From: Notolepis coatsorum | Taxonomy: Eukaryota > Chordata > Actinopteri > Aulopiformes > Paralepididae | Length of the DNA stretch: 64,000 nucleotides | Direction: 5' to 3' | Assembly: GCA_963971535.1 (NCBI GenBank) | Contig: CAXASK010002257.1 | Coordinates: 173,119-237,118 of the forward strand | In this document: positions 1 to 13,362 of the stretch, piece after piece | Layout: each line of letters begins with the position of its first letter | Position numbering within the stretch: the first letter of the stretch is position 1 | The notes under the pieces: generated by a model | Database searches by the model: none | What the model was told of the DNA's origin: nothing | Seen by the model: the letters and a program-made list of their open reading frames with translations, nothing else | Made by a program: the position numbers and the translations under genes

Positions 1-2220
1 ACTCTTAATATCTCACTCTCTCTCACTCTTAATATCTCACTATCTCTCACTCTTAATATCTCACTATCTCTCACTCTTAATCTCTCACTCTTACTATCTC
101 ACTCTTTCTCTCTCACTCTTAATATCTCACTCTCTCACTCTTTCTCTCTCACTCTTACTATCTCACTCTCTCTCACTCTCTCTCACTCTTAATCTCTCAC
201 TCTCTCTCACTCTTAATATCTCACTCTTAATCTCTCACTCTCTCTCACTCTTAATATCTCACTCTTACTATCTCACTCTTAATATCTCACTCTCTCTCAC
301 TCTTACTCTCTCACTCTCTCTCACTCTTAATCACTCACTCTTACTCTCTCACTCTCTCGCACTCTTACTATCTCACTATCTCTCACTCTTAATCTATCAC
401 TCTTACTCTCTTACTCTCTATCACTCTTACTCTCTCACTCTCTCTCACTCTTACTCTCTCACTCTTAATCTCTCACTCTCTCTCACTCTTAATCTCTCAC
501 TATTAATCTCTCACTCTCTCTCACTCTTACTCTCTCACTCTTACTCTCTCACTCTCTCTCACTCTTACTATCTCACTCTCTCTCACTCTCTCTCACTATT
601 ACTCTCTCACTCTTAATCTCTCACTCTCTCTCTCACTCTTAATCTCTCACTCTCTATCTCTCACTCTTAATCTCTCATTCTCTATCTCTCACTCTTACTC
701 TCTCACTCTATCTCACTCTTACGCTCTCACTCTTACTCTCTCACTCTCTCTCTCACTCTTAATATCTCACTCTTAATCTCTCACTCTCTCTCACTCTTAA
801 TCTCTCACTCTTACACTCTCTCACTCTTACTCTCTCACGCTTACTCTCTCACTCTCTCTCACTCTTAATCTCTCACTCTCTCTCACTCGTAATCTCTCAC
901 TCTTAATATCTCACTCTCTCTCACTCTTAATCTCTCACTCTTACTCTCACTCTCTCTCACTCTTAATATCTCACTCTCTCTCACTCTTAATCTCTCACTC
1001 TTACTCTCTCACTCTTACTCTCTCACGCTTACTCTCTCACTCTCTCTCTCACTCTTAATCGCTCACTCTCTCTCACTCTTAATATCTCACTCTCTCTCAC
1101 TCTTAATCTCTCACTCTTACTCTCTCACTCTTAATATCTCACTCTCTCTCACTCTTACTCTCTCACTCTCTCTCACTCTTAATTTCTCACTCTCTCTCAC
1201 TCTTACTCTCTCACTCTCTCACTCTTAATCTATCACTCTTACTCTCTTACTCTCTCTCACTCTTAATCTCTCACTCTTAATCTCTCACTCTATCTCACTC
1301 TTAATCTCTCACTCTTACTCTCTCACTCTCTCTCACTCTTAATATCTCACTCTCTCTCACTCTTACTCTCTCACTCTCTCTCACTCTTAATTTCTCACTC
1401 TTACTCTCGCACTCTCTCTCACTCTTACTCTCTCACTCTCTCACTCTTAATCTATCACTCTTACTCTCTTACTCTCTCTCACTCTTAATCTCTCACTCTC
1501 TCTCACTCTTAATATCTCACTCTATCTCACTCTTACTCTCTCTCTCACTCTTAATATCTCACTATCTCTCACTCTTAATCTCTCACTCTTACTATCTCAC
1601 TCTTTCTCTCTCACTCTTAATATCTCACTCTCTCACTCTTTCTCTCTCACTCTTACTATCTCACTCTCTCTCACTCTTAATCTCTCACTCTATCTCACTC
1701 TTAATCTCTCACTCTTAATCTCTCACTCTCTCTCACTCTTAATATCTCACTCTTACTATCTCACTCTTAATATCTCACTCTCTCTCACTCTTACTCTCTC
1801 ACTCTCTCTCACTCTTAATCACTCACTCTTACTCTCTCACTCTCTCGCACTCTTACTATCTCACTATCTCTCACTCTTAATCTATCACTCTTACTCTCTT
1901 ACTCTCTATCACTCTTACTCTCTCACTCTCTCTCACTCTTACTCTCTCACTCTTAATCTCTCACTCTCTCTCACTCTTAATCTCTCACTCTTAATCTCTC
2001 ACTCTCTCTCACTCTTACTCTCTCACTCTTACTCTCTCACTCTCTCTCACTCTTACTATCTCACTCTCTCTCACTCTCTCTCACTATTACTCTCTCACTC
2101 TTAATCTCTCACTCTCTCTCACTCTTAATCTCTCACTCTCTATCTCTCACTCTTAATCTCTCATTCTCTATCTCTCACTCTTACTCTCTCACTCTATCTC
2201 ACTCTTACGCTCTCACTCTT

Positions 2221-3204
2221 ACTATCTCACTCTCTCTCTCACTCTTAATATCTCACTCTTAATCTCTCACTCTCTCTCACTCTTAATCTCTCACTCTTAC
2301 ACTCTCTCACTCTTACTCTCTCACGCTTACTCTCTCACTCTCTCTCACTCTTAATCTCTCACTCTCTCTCACTCGTAATCTCTCACTCTTAATATCTCAC
2401 TCTCTCTCACTCTTAATCTCTCACTCTTACTCTCACTCTCTCTCACTCTTAATATCTCACTCTCTCTCACTCTTAATCTCTCACTCTTACTCTCTCACGC
2501 TTACTCTCTCACTCTCTCTCTCACTCTTAATCTCTCACTCTCTCTCACTCTTAATATCTCACTCTCTCTCACTCTTAATCTCTCACTCTTACTCTCTCAC
2601 TCTCTCTCACTCTTAATATCTCACTCTCTCTCACTCTTACTCTCTCACTCTCTCTCACTCTTAATTTCGCACTCTTACTCTCTCACTCTCTCTCACTCTT
2701 ACTCTCTCACTCTCTCTCTCACTCTTAATATCTCACTCTTAATCTCTCACTCTCTCTCACTCTTAATCTCTCACTCTTACACTCTCTCACTCTTACTCTC
2801 TCACGCTTACTCTCTCACTCTCTCTCACTCTTAATCTCTCACTCTCTCTCACTCGTAATCTCTCACTCTTAATATCTCACTCTCTCTCACTCTTAATCTC
2901 TCACTCTTACTCTCACTCTCTCTCACTCTTAATATCTCACTCTCTCTCACTCTTAATCTCTCACTCTTACTCTCTCACTCTCTCTCACTCTTACTCTCTC
3001 ACGCTTACTCTCTCACTCTCTCTCTCACTCTTAATCTCTCACTCTCTCTCACTCTTAATATCTCACTCTCTCTCACTCTTAATCTCTCACTCTTACTCTC
3101 TCACTCTCTCTCACTCTTAATATCTCACTCTCTCTCACTCTTACTCTCTCACTCTCTCTCACTCTTAATTTCTCACTCTTACTCTCTCACTCTCTCTCAC
3201 TCTT
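2221..3204 (+). repeat. Local tandem duplication, 480-bp period growing to 504 bp
   Basis: From 2221 and from 2701 the sequence runs in parallel with an offset of exactly 480 bp (for example TTACACTCTCTC near 2297 and 2777). The second copy then gains 24 bp: the CACGC landmark G is at 2499 and 3003, and TTAATTT is at 2661 and 3165, both 504 apart. The copies differ by substitutions such as TTAATTTCGC in the first and TTAATTTCTC in the second. Outside evidence for the duplication: the stretch near 11757-12201 aligns to 1847-2291 with offset 9910, while 12131-13152 aligns to 2701-3722 with offset 9430. The two offsets differ by exactly 480. Confidence 0.85.
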
Positions 3205-4506
3205 ACTCTCTCACTCTTAATCTATCACTCTTACTCTCTTACTCTCTCTCACTCTTAATCTCTCACTCTTAATCTCTCACTCTCTCTCACTCTTAATCTC
3301 TCACTCTTACTCTCTCACTCTCTCTCACTCTTAATATCTCACTATCTCTCACTCTTAATCTCTCACTCTTACTATCTCACTATTTCTCTCTCACTCTTAA
3401 TATATCACTCTTAATCTCTCACTCTCTCTCACTCTTAATCTCTCACTCTTACACTCTCTCTCACTCTTAATCTCTCACTCTCTCTCACTCGTAATCTCTC
3501 ACTCTTAATCTCTCACTCTCTCTCACTCTTAATCTCTCACTCTTACTCTCTCACTCTCTCTCACTCTTAATATCTCACTCTCTCTCACTCTTAATCTCTC
3601 ACTCTTACTCTCTCACTCTCTCTCACTCTTACTCTCTCACGCTTACTCTCTCACTCTCTCTCTCACTCTTAATCTATCACTCTCTCTCACTCTTAATATC
3701 TCACTCTCTCTCACTCTTAATCTATCACTCTTACTCTCTTACTCTCTCTCACTCTTAATCTCTCACTCTCTCTCACTCTTAATATCTCACTCTATCTCAC
3801 TCTTACTCTCTCTCTCACTCTTAATATCTCACTATCTCTCACTCTTAATCTCTCACTCTTACTATCTCACTCTTTCTCTCTCACTCTTAATATCTCACTC
3901 TCTCACTCTTTCTCTCTCACTCTTACTATCTCACTCTCTCTCACTCTTAATCTCTCACTCTATCTCACTCTTAATCTCTCACTCTTAATCTCTCACTCTC
4001 TCTCACTCTTAATATCTCACTCTTACTATCTCACTCTTAATATCTCACTCTCTCTCACTCTTACTCTCTCACTCTCTCTCACTCTTAATCACTCACTCTT
4101 ACTCTCTCACTCTCTCGCACTCTTACTATCTCACTATCTCTCACTCTTAATCTATCACTCTTACTCTCTTACTCTCTATCACTCTTACTCTCTCACTCTC
4201 TCTCACTCTTACTCTCTCACTCTTAATCTCTCACTCTCTCTCACTCTTAATCTCTCACTCTTAATCTCTCACTCTCTCTCACTCTTACTCTCTCACTCTT
4301 ACTCTCTCACTCTCTCTCACTCTTACTATCTCACTCTCTCTCACTCTCTCTCACTATTACTCTCTCACTCTTAATCTCTCACTCTCTCTCACTCTTAATC
4401 TCTCACTCTCTATCTCTCACTCTTAATCTCTCATTCTCTATCTCTCACTCTTACTCTCTCACTCTATCTCACTCTTACGCTCTCACTCTTACTATCTCAC
4501 TCTCTC

Positions 4507-4730
4507 TCTCACTCTTAATATCTCACTCTTAATCTCTCACTCTCTCTCACTCTTAATCTCTCACTCTTACACTCTCTCACTCTTACGCTCTCACGCTTAC
4601 TCTCTCACTCTCTCTCACTCTTAATATCTCACTCTTAATCTCTCACTCTCTCTCACTCTTAATCTCTCACTCTTACACTCTCTCACTCTTACTCTCTCAC
4701 GCTTACTCTCTCACTCTCTCTCACTCTTAA
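4507..4730 (+). repeat. Small tandem duplication, 106-bp period
   Basis: TTAATATCTC at 4515 and 4621, and the L unit before ACTCTCTCAC at 4561 and 4667, are both 106 bp apart. The sequence between runs in parallel across about two periods. One visible difference is TTACGCTCTCACGC in the first copy against TTACTCTCTCACGC in the second. The segment comes from the A family: related single copies lie near 2291, 2771 and 12201. The exact ends are ambiguous because flanking monomers are alike. Confidence 0.8.
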
Positions 4731-5214
4731 TCTCTCACTCTCTCTCACTCGTAATCTCTCACTCTTAATATCTCACTCTCTCTCACTCTTAATCTCTCAC
4801 TCTTACTCTCACTCTCTCTCACTCTTAATATCTCACTCTCTCTCACTCTTAATCTCTCACTCTTACTCTCTCACTCTCTCTCACTCTTACTCTCTCACGC
4901 TTACTCTCTCACTCTCTCTCTCACTCTTAATCTCTCACTCTCTCTCACTCTTAATATCTCACTCTCTCTCACTCTTAATCTCTCACTCTTACTCTCTCAC
5001 TCTCTCTCACTCTTAATATCTCACTCTCTCTCACTCTTACTCTCTCACTCTCTCTCACTCTTAATTTCTCACTCTTACTCTCTCACTCTCTCTCACTCTT
5101 ACTCTCTCACTCTTAATCTATCACTCTTACTCTCTTACTCTCTCTCACTCTTAATCTCTCACTCTTAATCTCTCACTCTCTCTCACTCTTAATCTCTCAC
5201 TCTTACTCTCTCAC

Positions 5215-7058
5215 TCTCTCTCACTCTTAATATCTCACTCTCTCTCACTCTTAATCTCTCACTCTTAATCTCTCACTCTCTCTCACTCTTACTCTCTCAC
5301 TCTTACTCTCTCACTCTCTCTCACTCTTACTATCTCACTCTCTCTCACTCTTACTATCTCACTCTCTCTCACTCTTAATCTATCACTCTTACTCTCTCAC
5401 TCTTACTCTCTCACTCACTCTTACTCTCTCACTCTCTCTCACTCTTAATCTCTCACTCTCTCTCACTCTTAATCTCTCACTCTTACTCTCTCACGCTCTC
5501 TCACTCTTAATATCTCACTCTCTCTCACTCTTACTCTCTCACTCTCTTTCACTCTTAATCTCTCACTCTTACTCTCTCACTCTCTCTCACTCTTACTCTC
5601 TCACTCTCTCTCACTCTTAATCTATCACTCTTACTCTCGCACTCTCTCTCACTCTTACTATCTCACTCTCTCTCACTCTTACTCTCTCACTCTCTCTAAC
5701 TCTTAATCTCTCACTCTTAATCTCTCACTCTCTCTCACTCTTAATCTCTCACTCTCTATCTCTCACTCTTACTCTCTCACTCTCTCTCACTCTTAATCTC
5801 TCACTCTTACTCTCTCTCACTCTTAATCTCTCATTCTTAATCTCTCACTCTCTCTCACTCTTAATATCTCACTCTTACTCTCTCACTCTCTCTCACTCTT
5901 AATCTCTCACTCTTACTATCTCTCACTCTTACTCTCTCACTCTTACTCTCTAACTCTCTCTCACTCTTAATATCTCACTCTTACTCTCTCACTCTCCCTC
6001 ACTCTTAATCTCTCACTCTTACTCTCTCACTCTCTCTCACTCGTACTCTCTCACGCTTACTCTCTCACTCTCTCTCACTCTTACTATCTCACTCTCTCTC
6101 ACTCTTAATCTCTCAATCTTACTCTCTCACTCTCTCTCACTCTTACTCTCTCACTCTCTCTCACTCTTACTCTCTCACTCTCTCTCACTCTTACTCTCTC
6201 ACTCTCTCTCACTCTTAATCTCTCACTCTTAATCTCTCACTCTCTCTCACTCTTAATCTCTCACTCTCTATCTCTCACTCTTACGCTCTCACTCTCTCTC
6301 ACTCTTAATCTATCACTCTTACTCTCTCTCACTCTCTATCTCTCACTCGTACTCTCTCACTCTCTCTCACTCTTAATCTCTCACTCTCTCTCACTCTTAC
6401 GCTCTCACTCTATCTCACTCTTACTATCTCACTCTCTCTCACTCTCTCTCACTCTCTCTCACTCTTACTCGCTCACTCGATCTCACTCTTACTATCTCAC
6501 TCTCTCTCACTCTTACTCGCTCACTCTATCTCACTCTTAATCTCTCACTCTTAATCTCTCACTCTCTCTCACTCTTAATCTCTCACTCTCTCTCACTCTT
6601 ACGCTCTCACTCTATCTCACTCTTACTATCTCACTCTCTCTCACTCTCTCTCACTCTTACTCTCTCACTCTCTCTCACTCTTAATCTATCACTCTCTCTC
6701 ACTCTTAATCTCTCACTCTTACTCTCTCACTCTCTCTCACTCTTAATCTATCACTCTTACTCTCTCTCACTCTTAATCTCTCACTCTTAATCTCTCACTC
6801 TCTCTCACTCTTAATATCTCACTCTTACTCTCTCACTCTCTCTCACTCTTAATCTCTCACTCTTAATCTCTCACTCTCTCTCACTCTTACTCTCTCACTC
6901 TCTCTCACTCTTAATCTATCACTCTTACTCTCTCACTCTTACTCTCTCACTCTATCTCACTCTTACTCTCTCACTCTCACTCTCTCTCACTCTTAATCTC
7001 TCACTCTCTCTCGCTCTTAATATCTCACTCTTACTCTCTCACTCTCTCTCACTCTTAC
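5215..7058 (+). repeat. B-type segment, first copy (recurs 13460 bp downstream)
   Basis: This stretch matches 18675-20518 with a constant offset of 13460. Four landmarks agree: CTCACGCTCTC (G at 5495 and 18955), CTCCCTC (first C of the CCC at 5996 and 19456), CTCGATCTC (C of the CGA at 6478 and 19938) and CTCGCTCTTAA (G at 7013 and 20473). No net insertion or deletion separates the copies. The left edge falls just before 5221, where the two sequences diverge; the right edge is about 7058, where the first copy continues with TTACTC and the second with TTAATA. Its CCC-to-CGA distance is 482 bp, the short version of the module. A more diverged relative of its first part lies at about 9910-10510 (offset 4580). 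Confidence 0.88.
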
Positions 7059-7060
7059 TC

Positions 7061-7405
7061 TCTCACTCTCTCTCACTCTTAATCTCTCACTCTCTCTCAC
7101 TCTTAATCTCTCACTCTTACTCTCTCACTCTCTCTCACTCTTAATATCTCACTCTCTCTCACTCTTACTCTCTCACTCTCTCTCACTCTTACTCTCTCAC
7201 TCTCTCTCACTCTTAATCTATCACTCTTACTATCTCACTCTCTCTCACTCTTACTCTCTCACTCTTACTCTCTCACTCTCTCTCACTCTTAATCTCTCAC
7301 TCTCTCTCACTCTTACTCTCTCACTCTTACTCTCTCACTCTCTCGCACTCTTAATCTCTCACTCTTACTCTCTCACTCTCTCTCACTCTTAATCTCTCAC
7401 TCTCT
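7061..7405 (+). repeat. Short segment shared with 29621-29965
   Basis: Five successive 60-base stretches from 7081 are the same as those from 29641, offset 22560. They include the CTCTCGCACTC variant near 7344 and 29904. Similarity stops near 7407, where this copy continues with CTCTCTCACTCGTAATC and the other with CTCTCACTCTTAATATC. In the HOR this segment sits at the B-to-A transition; here it follows directly on the first B segment. Confidence 0.78.
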
Positions 7406-7740
7406 CTCACTCGTAATCTCTCACTCTTAATCTCTCACTCTCTCTCACTCTTAATCTCTCACTCTTACTCTCTCACTCGTAATCTCTCACTCTTAATCTC
7501 TCACTCTCTCTCACTCTTAATCTCTCACTCTTACTCTCTCACTCTCTCTCACTCTTAATATCTCACTCTCTCTCACTCTTAATCTCTCACTCTTACTCTC
7601 TCACTCTCTCGCACTCTTACTCTCTCACGCTTACTCTCTCACTCTCTCTCACTCTTAATCTCTCACTCTCTCTCACTCTTAATATCTCACTCTTAATCTC
7701 TTACTCTCTCACTCTCTCTCACTCTTAATATCTCACTCTC

Positions 7741-9694
7741 TCTCACTCTTACTCTCTCACTCTCTCTCACTCTTAATTTCTCACTCTTACTCTCTCACTC
7801 TCTCTCACTCTTACTCTCTCAGTCTCTCACTCTTAATCTATCACTCTTACTCTCTTACTCTCTCTCACTCTTAATCTCTCACTCTTAATCTCTCACTCTT
7901 AATCTCTCACTCTTACTCTCTCACTCTCTCTCACTCTTAATATCTCACTATCTCTCACTCTTAATCTATCACTCTTACTATCTCACTCTTTCTCTCTCAC
8001 TCTTACTATCTCACTCTTTCTCTCTCACTCTTACTATCTCACTCTCTCTCTCACTCTCTCTCACTCTTAATCTCTCACTCTTAATCTCTCACTATATCTC
8101 ACTCTTAATCTCTCACTCTATATCTCTCACTCTTACTCTCTCACTCTCTCTCACTCTTAATCTATCACTCTTACTCTCTCTCACTCTTAATCTCTCACTC
8201 TTAATCTCTCACTCTCTCTCACTCTTAATATCTCACTCTTAATCTCTCACTCTTACTCTCTCTCACTCTTACTCTCTCACTCTCTCACTCTTAATATCTC
8301 ACTCTTACTCTCTCACTCTCTCTCACTCTTAATCTCTCACTCTCTATATCTCACTCTTACTCTCTCACTCTCTCTCACTCTTAATCTATCACTCTTACTC
8401 TCTCTCACTCTTAATCTCTCACTCTTAATCTCTCACTCTCTCACTCTTAATATCTCACTCTTACTATCTCACTCTCTCTCACTCGTAATCTCTCACTCTT
8501 ACTCTCTCTCACTCTTACTCTCTCACTCTTACTCTCTCACTCTCTCTCACTCTTAATCTCTCACTCTTACTCTCACTCTCTCTCACTCTTACTCTCTCAC
8601 GCTTACTCTCTCACTCTCTCTCACTCTTAATCTCTCACTCTCTCTCACTCTTAATCTCTCACTCTTAATCTCTCACTCTCTCTCACTCTTAATCTCTCAC
8701 TCTTACTCTCTCACTCTCTCTCACTCTTAATTTCTCACTCTTACTCTCTCACTCTCTCTCACTCTTACTCTCTCAGTCTCTCACTCTTAATCTATCACTC
8801 TTACTCTCTTACTCTCTCTCACTCTTAATCTCTCACTCTTAATCTCTCACTCTTAATCTCTCACTCTTACTCTCTCACTCTCTCTCACTCTTAATATCTC
8901 ACTATCTCTCACTCTTAATCTATCACTCTTACTATCTCACTCTTTCTCTCTCACTCTTACTATCTCACTCTTTCTCTCTCACTCTTACTATCTCACTCTC
9001 TCTCTCACTCTCTCTCACTCTTAATCTCTCACTCTTAATCTCTCACTATATCTCACTCTTAATCTCTCACTCTATATCTCTCACTCTTACTCTCTCACTC
9101 TCTCTCACTCTTAATCTATCACTCTTACTCTCTCTCACTCTTAATCTCTCACTCTTAATCTCTCACTCTCTCTCACTCTTAATATCTCACTCTTAATCTC
9201 TCACTCTTACTCTCTCTCACTCTTACTCTCTCACTCTCTCACTCTTAATATCTCACTCTTACTCTCTCACTCTCTCTCACTCTTAATCTCTCACTCTCTA
9301 TATCTCACTCTTACTCTCTCACTCTCTCTCACTCTTAATCTATCACTCTTACTCTCTCTCACTCTTAATCTCTCACTCTTAATCTCTCACTCTCTCACTC
9401 TTAATATCTCACTCTTACTATCTCACTCTCTCTCACTCGTAATCTCTCACTCTTACTCTCTCTCACTCTTACTCTCTCACTCTTACTCTCTCACTCTCTC
9501 TCACTCTTAATCTCTCACTCTTACTCTCACTCTCTCTCACTCTTACTCTCTCACGCTTACTCTCTCACTCTCTCTCACTCTTAATCTCTCACTCTCTCTC
9601 ACTCTTAATCTCTCACTCTTAATCTCTCACTCTCTCTCACTCTTAATCTCTCACTCTTACTCTCTCACTCTCTCTCACTCTTAATATATCACTC
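7741..9694 (+). repeat. Tandem duplication with 954-bp period
   Basis: Two copies, 7741-8694 and 8695-9648, are followed by about 45 bp of a third. The rare variant CTCAGTCTC (G at 7822 and 8776, the only non-CpG Gs I noticed on this strand) sets the period. All following landmarks agree, including two successive CTCTTTCTC units, CACTATATCTC and CTCTATATCTC. I saw no difference between the copies in the stretches compared. Parallelism ends where the first copy has TTAATTTCTC (8729) and the second TTAATATATC (9683). The internal sequence mixes A-type and B-type variants. Near-identity suggests a recent event. Confidence 0.87.
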
Positions 9695-12600
9695 TCTCTC
9701 ACTCTTACTCTCTCACTCTTAATCACTCACTCTTACTCTCTCACTCTCTCTCACTCTTACTCTCTCACTCTCTCTCACTCTTAATCTATCACTCTTACTC
9801 TCTTACTCTTAATATCTCACTCTCTCTCACTCTTAATCTCTCACTCTTAATCTCTCACTCTCTCTCACTCTTACTCTCTCACTCTTACTCTCTCACTCTC
9901 TCTCACTCTTACTATCTCACTCTCTCTCACTCTTACTATCTCACTCTATCTCACTCTTAATCTATCACTCTTACTCTCTCACTCTCTCTCACTCTTACTC
10001 TCTCTCACTCTTACTCTCTCACTCTTAATCTCTCACTCTCTCTCACTCTTAATCTCTCACTCTTACTCTCTCACGCTCTCTCACTCTTAATATCTCACTC
10101 TCTCTCACTCTTACTCTCTCACTCTCTTTCACTCTTAATCTCTCACTCTTACTCTCTCACTCTCTCTCACTCTTACTCTCTCACTCTCTCTCACTCTTAA
10201 TCTATCACTCTTACTCTCGCACTCTCTCTCACTCTTACTATCTCACTCTCTCTCACTCTTACTATCTCACTCTCTCTAACTCTTAATCTCTCACTCTTAA
10301 TCTCTCACTCTCTCTCACTCTTAATCTCTCACTCTCTATCTCTCACTCTTACTCTCTCACTCTCTCTCACTCTTAATCTCTCACTCTTACTCTCTCTCAC
10401 TCTTAATCTCTCACTCTTAATCTCTCACTCTCTCTCACTCTTAATATCTCACTCTTACTATCTCACTCTCTCTCACTCTTAATCTCTCACTCTTACTATC
10501 TCTCACTCTTAATCTATCACTCTTACTCTCTTACTCTCTATCACTCTTAATATATCACTCTTACTCTCTCACTCTTACTCTCTCACTCTTAATCTCTCAC
10601 TCTCTCTCACTCTTAATCTCTCACTCTTAATCTCTCACTCTCTATCACTCTTACTCTCTCACTCTTACTATCTCACTCTCTCTCACTCTTACTATCTCAC
10701 TCTCTCTCACTCTCTCACTATTACTCTCTCACTCTCTCTCACTCTTAATCTCTCACTCTTAATCTCTCACTCTCTCTCACTCTTAATATCTCACTCTCTA
10801 TCTCTCACTCTCTCACTTTCTCTCACTCTTACGCTCTCACTCTTACTCTCTCACTCTCTCTCTCACTCTTAATATCTCACTCTTAATCTCTCACTCTCTC
10901 TCACTCTTAATCTCTCACTCTTACACTCTCTCTCACTCTTAATCTCTCACTCTCTCTCACTCGTAATCTCTCACTCTTAATCTCTCACTCTCTCTCACTC
11001 TTAATCTCTCACTCTTACTCTCTCACTCTCTCACTCTTAATATCTCACTCTCTCTCACTCTTAATCTCTCACTCTTACTCTCTCACTCTCTCTCACTCTT
11101 ACTCTCTCACGCTTACTCTCTCACTCTCTCTCTCACTCTTAATCTATCACTCTCTCTCACTCTTAATATCTCACTCTCTCTCACTCTTAATCTCTCACTC
11201 TTACTCTCTCACTCTCTCTCACTCTTAATATCTCACTCTCTCTCACTCTTACTCTCTCACTCTCTCTCACTCTTAATTTCTCACTCTTACTCTCGCACTC
11301 TCTCTCACTCTTACTCTCTCACTCTCTCACTCTTAATCTATCACTCTTACTCTCTTACTCTCTCTCACTCTTAATCTCTCACTCTTAATCTCTCACTCTC
11401 TCTCACTCTTAATATCTCACTCTCTCTCACTCTTACTCTCTCACTCTCTCTCACTCTTAATATCTCACTACCTCTCACTCTTAATCTCTCACTCTTACTA
11501 TCTCACTCTTTCTCTCTCACTCTTAATATCTCACTCTCTCACTCTTTCTCTCTCACTCTTACTATCTCACTCTCTCTCACTCTCTCTCACTCTTAATCTC
11601 TCACTCTCTCTCACTCTTAATCTCTCACTCTTAATCTCTCACTCTCTCTCACTCTTAATATATCACTCTTACTATCTCACTCTTAATATCTCACTCTCTC
11701 TTACTCTCTCACTCTCTCTCACTCTTAATCACTCACTCTTACTCTCTCACTCTCTCGCACTCTTACTATCTCACTATCTCTCACTCTTAATCTATCACTC
11801 TTACTCTCTTACTCTCTATCACTCTTACTCTCTCACTCTCTCTCACTCTTACTCTCTCACTCTTAATCTCTCACTCTCTCTCACTCTTAATCTCTCACTC
11901 TTAATCTCTCACTCTCTCTCACTCTTACTCTCTCACTCTTACTCTCTCACTCTCTCTCACTCTTACTATCTCACTCTCTCTCACTCTCTCTCACTATTAC
12001 TCTCTCACTCTTAATCTCTCACTCTCTCTCACTCTTAATCTCTCACTCTCTATCTCTCACTCTTAATCTCTCACTCTCTATCTCTCACTCTTACTCTCTC
12101 ACTCTATCTCACTCTTACGCTCTCACTCTTACTCTCTCACTCTCTCTCTCACTCTTAATATCTCACTCTTAATCTCTCACTCTCTCTCACTCTTAATCTC
12201 TCACTCTTACACTCTCTCACTCTTACTCTCTCACGCTTACTCTCTCACTCTCTCTCACTCTTAATCTCTCACTCTCTCTCACTCGTAATCTCTCACTCTT
12301 AATATCTCACTCTCTCTCACTCTTAATCTCTCACTCTTACTCTCACTCTCTCTCACTCTTAATATCTCACTCTCTCTCACTCTTAATCTCTCACTCTTAC
12401 TCTCTCACTCTCTCTCACTCTTACTCTCTCACGCTTACTCTCTCACTCTCTCTCTCACTCTTAATCTCTCACTCTCTCTCACTCTTAATATCTCACTCTC
12501 TCTCACTCTTAATCTCTCACTCTTACTCTCTCACTCTCTCTCACTCTTAATATCTCACTCTCTCTCACTCTTACTCTCTCACTCTCTCTCACTCTTAATT

Positions 12601-13362
12601 TCTCACTCTTACTCTCTCACTCTCTCTCACTCTTACTCTCTCACTCTTAATCTATCACTCTTACTCTCTTACTCTCTCTCACTCTTAATCTCTCACTCTT
12701 AATCTCTCACTCTCTCTCACTCTTAATCTCTCACTCTTACTCTCTCACTCTCTCTCACTCTTAATATCTCACTATCTCTCACTCTTAATCTCTCACTCTT
12801 ACTATCTCACTATTTCTCTCTCACTCTTAATATATCACTCTTAATCTCTCACTCTCTCTCACTCTTAATCTCTCACTCTTACACTCTCTCTCACTCTTAA
12901 TCTCTCACTCTCTCTCACTCGTAATCTCTCACTCTTAATCTCTCACTCTCTCTCACTCTTAATCTCTCACTCTTACTCTCTCACTCTCTCTCACTCTTAA
13001 TATCTCACTCTCTCTCACTCTTAATCTCTCACTCTTACTCTCTCACTCTCTCTCACTCTTACTCTCTCACGCTTACTCTCTCACTCTCTCTCTCACTCTT
13101 AATCTATCACTCTCTCTCACTCTTAATATCTCACTCTCTCTCACTCTTAATCTCTCACTCTTACTCTCTCACTCTCTCTCACTCTTAATATCTCACTCTC
13201 TCTCACTCTTACTCTCTCACTCTCTCTCACTCTTAATTTCTCACTCTTACTCTCGCACTCTCTCTCACTCTTACTCTCTCACTCTCTCACTCTTAATCTA
13301 TCACTCTTACTCTCTTACTCTCTCACTCTTAATCTCTCACTCTTAATCTCTCACTCTCTCTC
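9695..13362 (+). repeat. Mosaic of A- and B-type satellite
   Basis: This stretch joins pieces related to several places. About 9910-10510 resembles 5330-5930 (CTCACGCTCTC G at 10075 and 5495) but lacks the following CCC and CGA landmarks. At 11503 it enters A-type sequence (TCACTCTTTC), with the CTCGCAC G at 11757. Positions 12131-13152 match 2701-3722 at offset 9430, including the TATTTCTCTC variant (3381 and 12811); the match stops at 13152, where TTAATCTCTC replaces TTAATCTATC. A private T-to-C change at 11471 (CACTACCTC) distinguishes this A copy. No non-satellite DNA is present. Confidence 0.75.

Larger units (their letters stand above)
1..5214 (+). repeat. A-type satellite block, left part (about 1.5-kb units, one expanded)
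   Basis: The landmark TCACTCTTTC, followed by TTAATATCTC and a second CTCTTTCTC, starts at 99, 1597 and 3867. The first spacing is 1498 bp, the basic A-unit length. The second is 2270 bp, because this unit contains an internal 480/504-bp duplication and further added A sequence. A second landmark, CTCTCGCACTC, has its G at 359, 1847 and 4117, giving 1488 and 2270 bp and confirming the layout with a small 10-bp difference. CpG-bearing variants typical of A are CTCACGCTTAC, CTCGTAATC, TTACGCTC and TTAATTTCGC. Positions 1-2710 are repeated at 13363-16072. The left boundary lies outside the window. No gene or other feature is embedded here. Confidence 0.85.

Noticed and set aside
676-678. ATG codons on the - strand (CAT in CTCATTC, e.g. 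676 and 2162)
   Set aside because: Each is followed two codons later by TAA from the adjacent TTAATC unit, so no product is possible; TGA is frequent in the same strand.
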